This document shows, in pieces, positions 52,480 through 59,792 of a stretch of DNA of 64,000 bases (positions are counted from its first letter, which is position 1; every line of letters begins with the position of its first letter). This DNA is from Tenggerimyces flavus (lineage in GTDB: Bacteria; Actinomycetota; Actinomycetes; Propionibacteriales; Actinopolymorphaceae), in NCBI RefSeq assembly GCF_016907715.1, contig NZ_JAFBCM010000001.1, positions 1,984,001-2,048,000 on the forward strand, in the 5' to 3' direction. A program made the position numbers and the translations under genes. The notes under the pieces were generated by a model. The model saw nothing but the letters and a program-made list of their open reading frames with translations. It did not search any database and was not told where the DNA came from.

Positions 52480-54129
52480 GGGCAGGTCGTCGGTCAGCAC
52501 GTCGTCGGCGTCGACGATGCGGTACGCGTAGCCCTGCTCGGCCAGGAACCGTTGCCGGTGCGCCGCGAAGTCCTGGTCGACCGTGTCGCGGGCCACCACG
52601 GAGTAGAAGCGCGCCGCTCGCGCGTCGTGCTTCGGCCGCAACAACCGGCCGAGGCGCTGCGCTTCTTCCTGCCGCGAGCCGAAAGTTCCGGACACCTGGA
52701 TCGCCACCGACGCCTCGGGCAGGTCGACGGAGAAGTTCGCGACCTTCGACACGACCAGCAGGTCGATCTCGCCGGAGCGGAAGCCCTCGAACAGCCGCTG
52801 CCGTTCGCGAACGGTCGTCTCGCCCTTGATGATCGGCACGTCCAGCCGTTCGGCCAGGTCGTCGAGCTGGTCGATGTACTGCCCGATGATCAACGTGTGC
52901 TCGCCGCGGTGCTGCCGAGCGAGCCGTTCGACCACGCGGGCCTTCGTTTCGGTCGACGCCGCGAGCCGGTACCGCTCCTCCGGCTCGGCCGTCGCGTACG
53001 CGAACCGCTCCGCGTCCGTCAGCGTCACCCGCACCTCGACGCAGTCCGCCGGCGCGATCCAGCCCTGGGCCTCGATGTCCTTCCACGGCGCGTCGTAACG
53101 TTTCGGCCCGATCAGCGAGAACACGTCACCCTCGCGGCCGTCCTCGCGCACCAGCGTCGCGGTCAGCCCGAGCCGGCGCCGGGCCTGCAGGTCGGCGGTC
53201 ATCCGGAAGATCGGCGCGGGCAGCAGGTGCACCTCGTCGTACAGGACGAGTCCCCAGTCGCGCGCGCCGAACAGCTCGAGGTGCGCGTACGCACCCTTCC
53301 GCTTCGTCGTCATGACCTGGTACGTCGCGATCGTGACCGGCCGGATCTCCTTGCGGGCGCCGGAGTACTCGCCGATCTCGTCCTCGGTCAGCGACGTCCG
53401 CTTGATCAGCTCGTCCTTCCACTGCCGCGCAGCGACGGTGTTCGTGACGAGGATCAACGTGGTCGCCTGCGCGTGCGCCATCGCGGCCGCGCCGACGATC
53501 GTTTTCCCTGCCCCACAAGGCAGAACGACGACGCCCGAGCCGCCGTGCCAGAACGACTCCGCGGCCATCTTCTGGTACGGGCGCAGCGTCCAGCCGTCCT
53601 CGTCCAGCGCGATCGGGTGGGCCTCGCCGTCGACGTACCCGGCCGCGTCCTCCGCCGGCCAGCCGAGCTTCAGCAGCACCTGCTTGACGTGACCGCGCTC
53701 CGACGGATGCACGGCGACCGTGTCCGGGTCGACGCGCGCGCCGATGAGCGGCTTGAGCTTCGCGCTCTTCACGACCTCTTCGAGCACCGGGCGGTCGGTC
53801 GTGACGAGCACGAGTCCATGCTGCGGATGGTTCTCCAGTCGCAGTCGTCCGTACCGCGCCATCGTGTCCGCCACGTCGACGAGCAGCGCGTGCGGAACGG
53901 CGTAGCGCGAGTACTTCAGCAGCGTGTCGACGACCTGCTCGGCGTCGTGGCCGGCGGCGCGCGCGTTCCAGAGCCCGAGTGGAGTGAGGCGGTACGTGTG
54001 GACGTGCTCGGGCGCGCGTTCGAGCTCGGCGAACGGCGCGATGGCCTTGCGAGCGTCGTCGGCGTCGGCGTGGCCGACCTCGAGCAACAGGGTCTTGTCG
54101 GACTGGACGATAAGCGGGCCGTCGTTCAC
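52474..54129 (-). CDS. XPB/Rad25-type DNA repair helicase
   Basis: 551 aa from GTG (VNDGPLIVQSDKTLLLEV), the usual family start; an ATG eight codons upstream is possible. Walker A is VVLPCGAGKTIVGAAA (about residue 202), the DEVH box VLYDEVHLLPAP, and the C-terminal lobe has LIIGQYIDQLDDLA and SGTFGSRQEEAQRLGRLLRP, with the XPB-like GSRxEEAQRLGR motif. It unwinds DNA 3' to 5', in repair or transcription. The helicase-associated protein at 59.8-62.1 kb is a likely functional companion. Confidence 0.94.
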   Translation of the reverse strand: MNDGPLIVQSDKTLLLEVGHADADDARKAIAPFAELERAPEHVHTYRLTPLGLWNARAAGHDAEQVVDTLLKYSRYAVPHALLVDVADTMARYGRLRLENHPQHGLVLVTTDRPVLEEVVKSAKLKPLIGARVDPDTVAVHPSERGHVKQVLLKLGWPAEDAAGYVDGEAHPIALDEDGWTLRPYQKMAAESFWHGGSGVVVLPCGAGKTIVGAAAMAHAQATTLILVTNTVAARQWKDELIKRTSLTEDEIGEYSGARKEIRPVTIATYQVMTTKRKGAYAHLELFGARDWGLVLYDEVHLLPAPIFRMTADLQARRRLGLTATLVREDGREGDVFSLIGPKRYDAPWKDIEAQGWIAPADCVEVRVTLTDAERFAYATAEPEERYRLAASTETKARVVERLARQHRGEHTLIIGQYIDQLDDLAERLDVPIIKGETTVRERQRLFEGFRSGEIDLLVVSKVANFSVDLPEASVAIQVSGTFGSRQEEAQRLGRLLRPKHDARAARFYSVVARDTVDQDFAAHRQRFLAEQGYAYRIVDADDVLTDDLPT

Positions 54130-54172
54130 ACAGACTCCGGTCGGATGGGTCAAGCAGAAGGAACGCAGACCT

Positions 54173-54751
54173 CTAGTGTCCAGCCTCGCGCAAACCGGCG
54201 CCTACGCCGACCTCCACACGGGCCGCCCGGCGGCGGGCGCGGAACGCCGCGACGTTCGCCCGGGACGAGCAGCGCTCGGAGCAGTATCGCCGCGAACGAT
54301 TGGGTGACGTGTCAACGAAAACGTTCGTGCACGGTGTCGCCTGACACACCCCGAACCGGTCCGCGCCGAGGTCGCAGAGCACGATCGCCATCCCCATCAG
54401 GCCCTCGGCCGCGATCGTCTCCGAGACCGACGACTCGCGTTCGGCGACGTGCAGATGCCAGGTCGTCGAGTCGTGGCCGGAAATGAACGGCGACACGGGA
54501 TGTCGCACCATCAGCTCGTTCATCCGCTGCACCATCTGGCGTTCCTCTTCGGGTCGCTCGTGCGCGACGACCCCGCTCTCGAACACCGGGCGCAGCTCGC
54601 GTTGGAGCTTGCGCAGCGCGACGACATCTCGGGTCGAGACCCGCTCGGCGAGCCAGGGTCGGCTCGTCAGCAGGGACCGCAGGTCATCCTCGTCCTCGAG
54701 CGGCGCGTTGATCAACTCAGCGGCCCACTCTGCGTAACGGAGAAAGTCCAC
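54173..54751 (-). CDS. CGNR zinc-finger / ABATE-domain protein
   Basis: 192 aa. The N-terminal helical ABATE-like domain (EWAAELINAPLEDEDDLRSLL, RDVVALRKLQRELRPVFE) is followed by a C-terminal zinc finger: FGVCQATPCTNVFVDTSPNRSRRYCSERCSSRANVAAFRARR. The usual CGNRANVAA reads CSSRANVAA here. These are putative stress-type regulators. The divergent methyltransferase gene starts 46 bases away; an inverted TTACA...TGTAA pair in the gap may be an operator. Confidence 0.85.
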   Translation of the reverse strand: MDFLRYAEWAAELINAPLEDEDDLRSLLTSRPWLAERVSTRDVVALRKLQRELRPVFESGVVAHERPEEERQMVQRMNELMVRHPVSPFISGHDSTTWHLHVAERESSVSETIAAEGLMGMAIVLCDLGADRFGVCQATPCTNVFVDTSPNRSRRYCSERCSSRANVAAFRARRRAARVEVGVGAGLREAGH

Positions 54752-54796
54752 TTGTGCACCTTACATTGCCAACGCTAGCGTGTAACCATCATCAAT

Positions 54797-55588
54797 GTGG
54801 ACCTGACTCTTACGGAGGGCGACTTGTCGGCGGACTGGGACGAGATCCAGCGCGGTTGGGACGAGCAGCAAGCGGCCTATCTGCCCGATCGGGAGGAACG
54901 CTTCGCCGCGATGTTGGACGTGGTGGAGGCGGTCTGCGGGACCAAACCGCGCGTGTTGGACCTCGCCTGCGGGACCGGGTCGATCACCCGGCGGCTGCTC
55001 GAGCGGCTACCGGACGCGACGAGCGTGGCGCTCGACCTCGACCCGGCGTTGCTGCGGATCGCGGAGCGCACGTTCTCCGGTGACTCGCGGGTGCGGATCG
55101 TGGCGGCCGACCTCGGCATCCCGGGCTGGCAGGAGGTCGTGCGCGAGGCCGTTCCCGGTGGTGAGGTCGACGCGGTGCTGACCGCGACCGCATTGCACTG
55201 GCTGCCGGAGGAACGGATCGGGACCTTGTATGGAGAGCTCGCGGGCGTCGTCCGTTCCGGTGGCGTGTTCGTCAACGCCGACCACATGGTCGACCCGGGC
55301 CTGCCGACGGTGAGCGAGCGCGTCGACGAGCTGCGCCGGATCCGCCGCGAGGCTTTGTACGCCGACTCCGGGGTGCTGTCGTGGGACGCCTGGTGGTCGG
55401 AGCTCCGGCAGCACCCCGAGCTCGCGGACGCGGTGGCCGAGCGGGACGAGGTCTTCTCCGGCAGCCACTCGTCGGAGTCGATGCCCTCGGTCGAACGGCA
55501 CCAGGAGTTCTTGCGGGCTGGCGGATTCGCCGAAGTCGGCGTGATCTGGCGCGGCCTCACCGACGCCGCGGTGCTCGGCCTGCGCTAG
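54797..55588 (+). CDS. Class I SAM-dependent methyltransferase
   Basis: 263 aa from GTG. Motif I reads VLDLACGTGSITRRLLERLP (about residues 53-72), the acidic motif VALDLDPALLRIAER, and the next motif AVLTATALHWLPEERI; LHWL is typical of methyltransferases acting on small molecules. It is divergent from the CGNR regulator, which may control it. The substrate is unknown. It is followed by the terminator shared with the SH3 array. Confidence 0.88.
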   Translation: MDLTLTEGDLSADWDEIQRGWDEQQAAYLPDREERFAAMLDVVEAVCGTKPRVLDLACGTGSITRRLLERLPDATSVALDLDPALLRIAERTFSGDSRVRIVAADLGIPGWQEVVREAVPGGEVDAVLTATALHWLPEERIGTLYGELAGVVRSGGVFVNADHMVDPGLPTVSERVDELRRIRREALYADSGVLSWDAWWSELRQHPELADAVAERDEVFSGSHSSESMPSVERHQEFLRAGGFAEVGVIWRGLTDAAVLGLR

Positions 55589-55617
55589 ATCGCGCCGACG
55601 TTCGCTGCAACGGCGAA

Positions 55618-55649
55618 GCGGGCTCCCCGGGAGCGACCGAGGAGCCCGC
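55618..55649. terminator. Bidirectional hairpin after SH3 unit 1 and the methyltransferase
   Basis: GCGGGCTCC / GGAGCCCGC, 9-bp stem with a 14-base loop. It lies 19 bases before the stop of the minus-strand SH3 gene and 29 bases after the methyltransferase stop, so it can serve both. Its sequence differs from the AAAGTCCC hairpins of units 2-4. Confidence 0.65.
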
Positions 55650-55667
55650 AACTCTGGGTGGTGCCGG

Positions 55668-56255
55668 TTACTTGTTGCAGTACTGGGGAATCCAGTCGCC
55701 AACGGTCTGGACGTATCGCGCGGCGACCCAGCGGCCGTCTTCGAGCTGGTACCAGCGCGGGTTGCCGCCGACCTTCGGGCCGTTCACCTTGCAGATGATG
55801 GAGACTCGCTTGCCGTATTTGACCTTTCCGACGAGCTTCGACTTGCTGGTCGGTGCCTTGCGCAGGTTGACCGACGGCTTCCCGACCGCCTTGGCCCAGT
55901 CCCACCAGCGTCCTCCGCACCACTGCGGCGCCTTGCCGATGTTCGTGACGTAGCGGGCCGCGACATCACCCTTCGGCGTGCTGTACCAGATGCGGTTGCC
56001 GTCCACCGGGACCGCCTCGACCTTGCAGGAGATCTTGACGGTCTCGCCCTTCTTGTACGTACCCAGGCGCTTCCCGTAGGTCGTCGGGTGCGACCGGATG
56101 GTGAGCGTCTTGGCGATCACCTTGCCCTTGTAGGGATGCTCCTCGTATCCGCCGCCGGCTTGGGCGCTGGTGGTGGCGATCAGGCTGACGGCTGGAACGG
56201 CGACGGCGGTGGCGATGGCGAGTGCGGCGACGCGGACGCGACGGTGCTGGAACAT
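55668..56255 (-). CDS. Secreted double-SH3b protein, paralogue 1
   Basis: 195 aa. Signal peptide MFQHRRVRVAALAIATAVAV, cleaved about TSAQA-GG. Two SH3b repeats: repeat 1 (about 45-115) with LTIRSHPTTYGKRLG, CKVEAVPVDGNRIWYS, VAARYVTNIGKAPQWC; repeat 2 (about 125-195) with KPSVNLRKAPTSKSKLVG, CKVNGPKVGGNPRWYQ, RWVAARYVQTVGDWIPQYC. Four regularly placed cysteines suggest disulfides. It is a small exported protein probably binding cell wall or a partner; no enzyme motif. Last of the five on the minus strand. Confidence 0.88.
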   Translation of the reverse strand: MFQHRRVRVAALAIATAVAVPAVSLIATTSAQAGGGYEEHPYKGKVIAKTLTIRSHPTTYGKRLGTYKKGETVKISCKVEAVPVDGNRIWYSTPKGDVAARYVTNIGKAPQWCGGRWWDWAKAVGKPSVNLRKAPTSKSKLVGKVKYGKRVSIICKVNGPKVGGNPRWYQLEDGRWVAARYVQTVGDWIPQYCNK

Positions 56256-56279
56256 CTCTCGGACTCCTTGGTCCCCCCG

Positions 56280-56340
56280 GCTCACCTCTCGCGGTGAGCG
56301 CTTCTGCCCATAAAGATGCGGACCCGTCCGGAAAAGTTGG
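56280..56340 (-). promoter_or_regulatory. ECF-like promoter and 5' stem-loop of SH3 unit 1
   Basis: Minus strand -35 CAACTTTTC (56331-56339) and -10 GCATCTTTA (56311-56319). The first base of the CAAC is 20 bases before the first base of GCATC. Predicted transcript start about 56304. Just inside it lies GCTCACC/GGTGAGC (56280-56299), a 7-bp stem with a 6-base loop, then the ribosome site. All five units share the layout. Confidence 0.75.
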
Positions 56341-56350
56341 TGGAAAGGAG

Positions 56351-56386
56351 AAAGTCCCTTGGCCATTTCTTTGGCCAAGGGACTTT
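56351..56386 (-). terminator. Terminator of SH3 unit 2
   Basis: 15-bp perfect stem AAAGTCCCTTGGCCA / TGGCCAAGGGACTTT with a TTTCTT loop, 18 bases past the unit 2 stop. The outer AAAGTCCC arms recur in the terminators of units 3 and 4. Confidence 0.85.
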
Positions 56387-56403
56387 GCCCGGAACGGGAC
56401 TGA

Positions 56404-56997
56404 CTACTTGCAGAACTCCGGCACGATGCTGTTGATGTTCTTCGCGTAACGAGCGGGGACCCAGCGGCCGTCGTAGAGCTGGTACCAGCGCGGGTTTCCG
56501 CCGACCTTGGTGCCGTTCACCTTGCAGATCGTGTGGAACTCGGCGCCGTACTTGAGAGTGCCGGCGCTCTTCGCCTTGGTGCTCGGCGCGGTGCGCAGGA
56601 TCACCGAAGGCTTGGCGACGACCTTGCTGTCGGGGAGGCCCAGCTTGCATTCCTGCGGCGCCTTGCCGACGTTCTTGACGTAGCGGGCGGCGACCCAACC
56701 GTAAGCGGGCTTGCCACTTCGCTCGAACAGGTACCAACGCCGGTTGCCGTCGACGTTCGGTCCCGTGACCTTGCACTGGATCTCGAACGTCGTGTTCTTC
56801 TTGAGGCTGTCGATCTTCTTGGCCGCCGTCGTGGGGTGCGATCGCACATTCACCTGCGCGATGGTCTTCCCCTTGTACGTGGCGTTCACGGCAGACGTCT
56901 CGGCGTTCGCCGACGTAGCGACAAAGCCCACCGCGGGAACGGCAATGGCGGTGGCGATCGCGAGCGCGGCCACGCGGAATCGACGGTTCTTCAACAT
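56404..56997 (-). CDS. Secreted double-SH3b protein, paralogue 2
   Basis: 197 aa. Signal peptide LKNRRFRVAALAIATAIAVP, cleaved about TSANA. SH3b repeat 1: AQVNVRSHPTTAAKKIDS, CKVTGPNVDGNRRWY, WVAARYVKNVGKAPQEC. Repeat 2: KPSVILRTAPSTKAKSAG, CKVNGTKVGGNPRWYQ, RWVPARYAKNINSIVPEFCK. The same paired-cysteine pattern as its neighbours. Between the repeats LGLPDSKVVA is a short linker. The gene is separated from both neighbours by its own promoter and terminator. Confidence 0.88.
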   Translation of the reverse strand: MLKNRRFRVAALAIATAIAVPAVGFVATSANAETSAVNATYKGKTIAQVNVRSHPTTAAKKIDSLKKNTTFEIQCKVTGPNVDGNRRWYLFERSGKPAYGWVAARYVKNVGKAPQECKLGLPDSKVVAKPSVILRTAPSTKAKSAGTLKYGAEFHTICKVNGTKVGGNPRWYQLYDGRWVPARYAKNINSIVPEFCK

Positions 56998-57019
56998 TTC
57001 TTGGTCTCCCAGGACCTCG

Positions 57020-57079
57020 GCTCACCCCCTCTGGTGAGCGCTTCTCTTAGGGAGACGCCTCCTGGGCAGGAAAGGTTGG
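57020..57079 (-). promoter_or_regulatory. ECF-like promoter and 5' stem-loop of SH3 unit 2
   Basis: -35 CAACCTTTC (57070-57078) and -10 GCGTCTCCC (57050-57058), start-to-start spacing 20 bases as in the other units. A GCTCACC/GGTGAGC stem (57020-57039) begins about 4 bases after the predicted transcript start. Confidence 0.78.
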
Positions 57080-57088
57080 CCGAAAGGG

Positions 57089-57120
57089 AAAGTCCCCGGC
57101 GGTATTTCGCCGGGGACTTT
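57089..57120 (-). terminator. Terminator of SH3 unit 3
   Basis: 13-bp stem AAAGTCCCCGGCG / CGCCGGGGACTTT with a GTATTT loop, 23 bases beyond the unit 3 stop. It shares the AAAGTCCC arms with units 2 and 4. Confidence 0.85.
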
Positions 57121-57142
57121 CGCTGGTGGTTCATGCTGGACT

Positions 57143-57751
57143 TCAGAGCCAGGGCTCGTCCCAGTACCTCGGTGCCTTGCCGACGTTCTTGACGTAACGG
57201 GCCGAGACCCACTTACCGTCGGTGAGCTGATACCAACGTGGGTTGCCGCCCACCTTGGGTCCGTTCAGCTTGCAGAGGACGTGGACCTTCGTGCTGTACT
57301 TGAGCTTTCCGGCCAGCTTGGCCTTGTTCGTCGGGCCGCTGCGCAGGTTGACCGAGGGCTTCTTGGTCGTGCTGCCCTTGGCGAAGTACGCGTCCGGGTC
57401 ACACCACCGGGGCGCCTTGCCGACGTTCGTCACGTAGCGGGCGGAGATCCAACCGCCTTGCAGGTAAGCGAGGCGGTACCAGAGACGGTTGCCGTCGACG
57501 GAGATCGTCTTCACCTTGCAGCTGAGGTTGACGACCTCGCCCTTGGTGTAGAAGCCCTCGGTCGCCGACGCTGTCGTGGGGTGGGTGCGGAGCATGAGCT
57601 TCTTCGCGATCACCTTCCCCTTGTAGATCGGCGCGGCCTTGGTCTCGTTGTCTGCCTGGGCGACGCCCGCGGCGGTGAGGCCGACGGCCGGGACGGCAAC
57701 GGCGGTGGCGATGGCGAGTGCGATGGTGCGTACGCGACGATTCTGGAACAT
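57143..57751 (-). CDS. Secreted double-SH3b protein, paralogue 3
   Basis: 202 aa. Signal peptide MFQNRRVRTIALAIATAVAV, cleaved about GVAQA. Repeat 1: LMLRTHPTTASATEGF, CKVKTISVDGNRLWYR, WISARYVTNVGKAPRWC. Repeat 2: KPSVNLRSGPTNKAKLAG, CKLNGPKVGGNPRWYQ, WVSARYVKNVGKAPRYW. The final C-terminal cysteine of the other paralogues is replaced by Trp (RYWDEPWL), so its disulfide pattern should differ. It is a small exported, probably wall-associated protein. Confidence 0.88.
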   Translation of the reverse strand: MFQNRRVRTIALAIATAVAVPAVGLTAAGVAQADNETKAAPIYKGKVIAKKLMLRTHPTTASATEGFYTKGEVVNLSCKVKTISVDGNRLWYRLAYLQGGWISARYVTNVGKAPRWCDPDAYFAKGSTTKKPSVNLRSGPTNKAKLAGKLKYSTKVHVLCKLNGPKVGGNPRWYQLTDGKWVSARYVKNVGKAPRYWDEPWL

Positions 57752-57772
57752 GTCGAGCTCCCTGTCCCCCAG

Positions 57773-57831
57773 GCTCACTTCTGTGGTGAGCGGTGTCATC
57801 TACAGAGATGCTCGTTCGCTCGAAAGCGTTG
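57773..57831 (-). promoter_or_regulatory. ECF-like promoter and 5' stem-loop of SH3 unit 3
   Basis: -35 CAACGCTTTC (57822-57831) and -10 GCATCTCTG (57803-57811), again 20 bases start to start. The stem GCTCACT/GGTGAGC (57773-57791, one G-T pair) follows the predicted transcript start by a few bases. Confidence 0.76.
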
Positions 57832-57843
57832 CCTCGAAAGGGG

Positions 57844-57878
57844 AAAGTCCCCTGGCGAGATTCTCGCCAGGGGACTTT
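57844..57878 (-). terminator. Terminator of SH3 unit 4
   Basis: 15-bp stem AAAGTCCCCTGGCGA / TCGCCAGGGGACTTT with a short GATTC loop, 16 bases past the unit 4 stop. Confidence 0.85.
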
Positions 57879-57893
57879 CGATCGCTTGTGTCG

Positions 57894-58479
57894 CTACTTG
57901 TTGCAGTACGGCGGGATGTCACCCACGAGGTTCTTGACGTAGCGGGCGGCGACGAAGCGGCCGTCCTCGAGCTGGTACCAACGCGGGTTGCCGCCGACCT
58001 CCTGGCCGTTCACCTTGCAGATGATCTCGACCGTCTTGCCGTACGCGAGCTTCCCGACCAGCTTGGTGCTACTGCCCGGCCCCTGACGCAGGTTGACCGA
58101 CGGCTTCTTCGTGGTCGTGCCCTGGTACCACCAGCGACCGCCGCACCACTCCGGCGTCTTGCCCAGGTTCTTCACCCAGCGGGGCCGGAACGCTGCCGCC
58201 GCCATTCAGCGCGTACCAACGGCGGTTGCCGTCCACGGGAACGGCGTCGACCTTGCACGCGATGCTGAGGACGTTCCCCTTGCGTACCGTCCCGATGTTC
58301 TTTCCATGCGTCGTCGAGTGGCTCCGAACGGTCAGCGTCTTGGCGATCACCTCGCCCGGGTACTTGGCCTCGCCGCCACCTGCTTGCGCGCTGGTGGTGG
58401 CGATCATGCTGACCGCGGGAACGGCGATGGCGGTCGCGATCGCGAGTGCGGCGACCTTGAAACGACGGTGCTCGAACAT
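57894..58479 (-). pseudogene. Secreted double-SH3b protein, paralogue 4, frameshifted in repeat 1
   Basis: 586 bases, one more than 195 codons. The first frame gives the signal peptide MFEHRRFKVAALAIATAIAV and repeat 1 as far as CKVDAVPVDGNRRWYALNGG. The second frame gives RWVKNLGKTPEWCGGRWWYQ and a complete repeat 2 (KPSVNLRQGPGSSTKLVG, CKVNGQEVGGNPRWYQ, FVAARYVKNLVGDIPPYC). The lesion is at about 58180-58186: coding strand GTTCCGGCCCCGCTGG. Removing one C restores VPARWVKN, as in the other paralogues. This is a real inactivation or a homopolymer miscall; promoter and terminator are intact. Confidence 0.82.
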
Positions 58480-58503
58480 TTCTGTGGGCTCCTGATCCCC
58501 CCG

Positions 58504-58562
58504 GCTCACTCCCTGCGGTGAGCACTTCGCCTGTTGAGACGCACCGCCCTGAAGAAAGGTTG
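58504..58562 (-). promoter_or_regulatory. ECF-like promoter and 5' stem-loop of SH3 unit 4
   Basis: -35 CAACCTTTC (58554-58562) and -10 GCGTCTCAA (58534-58542), 20 bases start to start. The stem GCTCACT/GGTGAGC (58504-58523, one G-T pair) follows the predicted transcript start. Confidence 0.78.
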
Positions 58563-58601
58563 GACGGAGTTTCCCGCTGTGCACGAAGGGGTAGAAAGCA
58601 C

Positions 58602-58634
58602 GAGTCCCTCGACCATGGACTGGTCGAGGGACTC
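58602..58634 (-). terminator. Terminator of SH3 unit 5
   Basis: 14-bp stem GAGTCCCTCGACCA / TGGTCGAGGGACTC with a TGGAC loop, 16 bases past the unit 5 stop. It has the same length and place as in units 2-4 but a diverged outer arm. Confidence 0.82.
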
Positions 58635-58649
58635 GGGGTTTCGCTTTGT

Positions 58650-59228
58650 CTACTTGCAGAATTCCGGCACCAGGCCGTTGAGGTTCTTGATGTAGCGGGC
58701 GGTGACCCAACGGCCGTCGTAGAGCTGGTACCACCGTTCGTTGCCGTCGACCTCGTCGCCGTTGACCTTGCAGATGGCGTTGAGCTTGGCGCCGTACTTG
58801 AGGCTGCCGGCGGCCTTCGCCTCGAGGCTCGGCGCGGTGCGGAGCTTGACCGAAGGCTTGGCCGTGACCTGACCGTCGGCGGGGCCGAGGGTGCAGTAGT
58901 GCGGCACCTTGCCGACGTTCTCGATGTAGCGGGCGGCGGCGTAGCGCCAGGTGTTCTTGCCGGTCTGGATGCGGTACCAGAACCGGTTGCCGTCGACGTC
59001 CGGCCCTTGGATCTTGCAGGCGATGGTGACCTTGGTGTCCTTCTTCCAGGTGCCCGTCAACCTGGCCGCGGGTGTCGGGAACGAGCGAACGTTCAACGAC
59101 GCGGTCGTCACACCCTTGTACACCTCGGCGTTCGCCGGCGTGGCGATGGCGACGAGGCTGATGACCGGAACTGCGAGTGCCGTGGCGACGGCCGCGGCGG
59201 TGGCACGCATGCGAGTGCTTACGCGCAT
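58650..59228 (-). CDS. Secreted double-SH3b protein, paralogue 5 (most divergent)
   Basis: 192 aa. Signal peptide RMRATAAAVATALAVPVISL, cleaved about TPANA. Repeat 1: ASLNVRSFPTPAARLTGT, CKIQGPDVDGNRFWYR, YAAARYIENVGKVPHYC. Repeat 2: KPSVKLRTAPSLEAKAAG, CKVNGDEVDGNERWYQ, WVTARYIKNLNGLVPEFCK. Its leader hairpin and terminator also differ most from the rest. RBS GGGGGAGGGG lies 5 bases before the ATG. As the first unit on the minus strand it may be the founder of the array. Confidence 0.87.
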   Translation of the reverse strand: MRVSTRMRATAAAVATALAVPVISLVAIATPANAEVYKGVTTASLNVRSFPTPAARLTGTWKKDTKVTIACKIQGPDVDGNRFWYRIQTGKNTWRYAAARYIENVGKVPHYCTLGPADGQVTAKPSVKLRTAPSLEAKAAGSLKYGAKLNAICKVNGDEVDGNERWYQLYDGRWVTARYIKNLNGLVPEFCK

Positions 59229-59252
59229 CGGGACCCCTCCCCCAGAAGAGAA

Positions 59253-59305
59253 GTGACGCTTCGTGCGTCACACCCATAGAGATGCGGCCGCGCCCGAATC
59301 CGTTG
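59253..59305 (-). promoter_or_regulatory. ECF-like promoter and 5' stem-loop of SH3 unit 5
   Basis: -35 CAACGGATTC (59296-59305) and -10 GCATCTCTA (59277-59285), again 20 bases start to start. The leader hairpin has another sequence, GTGACGC/GCGTCAC (59253-59271), but the same position relative to the promoter. Confidence 0.72.
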
Positions 59306-59355
59306 CCCGCGCCGGCGTCACGTTTCCGCAACGGGCTGAGTTGACGCGCCGCCCT

Positions 59356-59394
59356 GTCAGGGCTAACCTGACGGGACGTCAGGGCAACCCTGAC
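59356..59394 (+). promoter_or_regulatory. Tandem palindromic operators before the ClpX-type zinc-finger gene
   Basis: Two 17-base palindromes, GTCAGGGCTAACCTGAC (59356-59372) and GTCAGGGCAACCCTGAC (59378-59394), lie 22 bases apart centre to centre, about two helix turns. They sit 26-65 bases before the GTG start. The downstream protein carries a C-terminal helix-turn-helix, so autoregulation is likely. Confidence 0.7.
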
Positions 59395-59420
59395 GGAACC
59401 CGGTGAACGAGGAGGCGGCA

Positions 59421-59789
59421 GTGACCGAGACGAAGACCGAGAAGAAGCCGAGCTACCTGCAGTGCTCGTTCTGCGGCAAACACCAGGACCAGGTGCAGAA
59501 GCTCGTCGCCGGCCCGGGGGTGTTCATCTGTGGCGAGTGCATCGTGCTCGCCGAGGGGATCATCGCCGAAGAGCTGGGCAGTGAGCCGTTGCCGTCCATC
59601 GACGACAAGACCGACGAGGAGCTGCTCGACAGCATGGTCCGCCTCGACACGTCGCGGAGGCAGGTCGACCGTGTCGTCGACCAGCACGTCAAGACGCTCA
59701 GGGGGCGCGGCGTCACGTGGACGCGGATCGGCGAGGCGTTCGGTATCAGCCGGCAGAGCGCCTGGGAACGCTTCTCCGGCGAGGAGTAG
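59421..59789 (+). CDS. ClpX-type C4 zinc-finger protein with C-terminal HTH
   Basis: 122 aa from GTG, chosen 5 bases after GAGGAGG. The zinc finger is [20 protein letters not shown] plus [15 protein letters not shown], exactly the C4 finger of ClpX, but there is no AAA+ domain. The C-terminus ([29 protein letters not shown]) is a helix-turn-helix. It may be a DNA-binding regulator that also contacts a Clp-type partner or substrate. Paired palindromes upstream are candidate binding sites. Confidence 0.85.
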   Translation: MTETKTEKKPSYLQCSFCGKHQDQVQKLVAGPGVFICGECIVLAEGIIAEELGSEPLPSIDDKTDEELLDSMVRLDTSRRQVDRVVDQHVKTLRGRGVTWTRIGEAFGISRQSAWERFSGEE

Positions 59790-59792
59790 GCC

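Noticed and set aside
55668-59228. CRISPR-like periodicity in the SH3 region
   Set aside because: The repeats are gene-sized (about 600-750 bases) paralogues with promoters and terminators, not short direct repeats with spacers.
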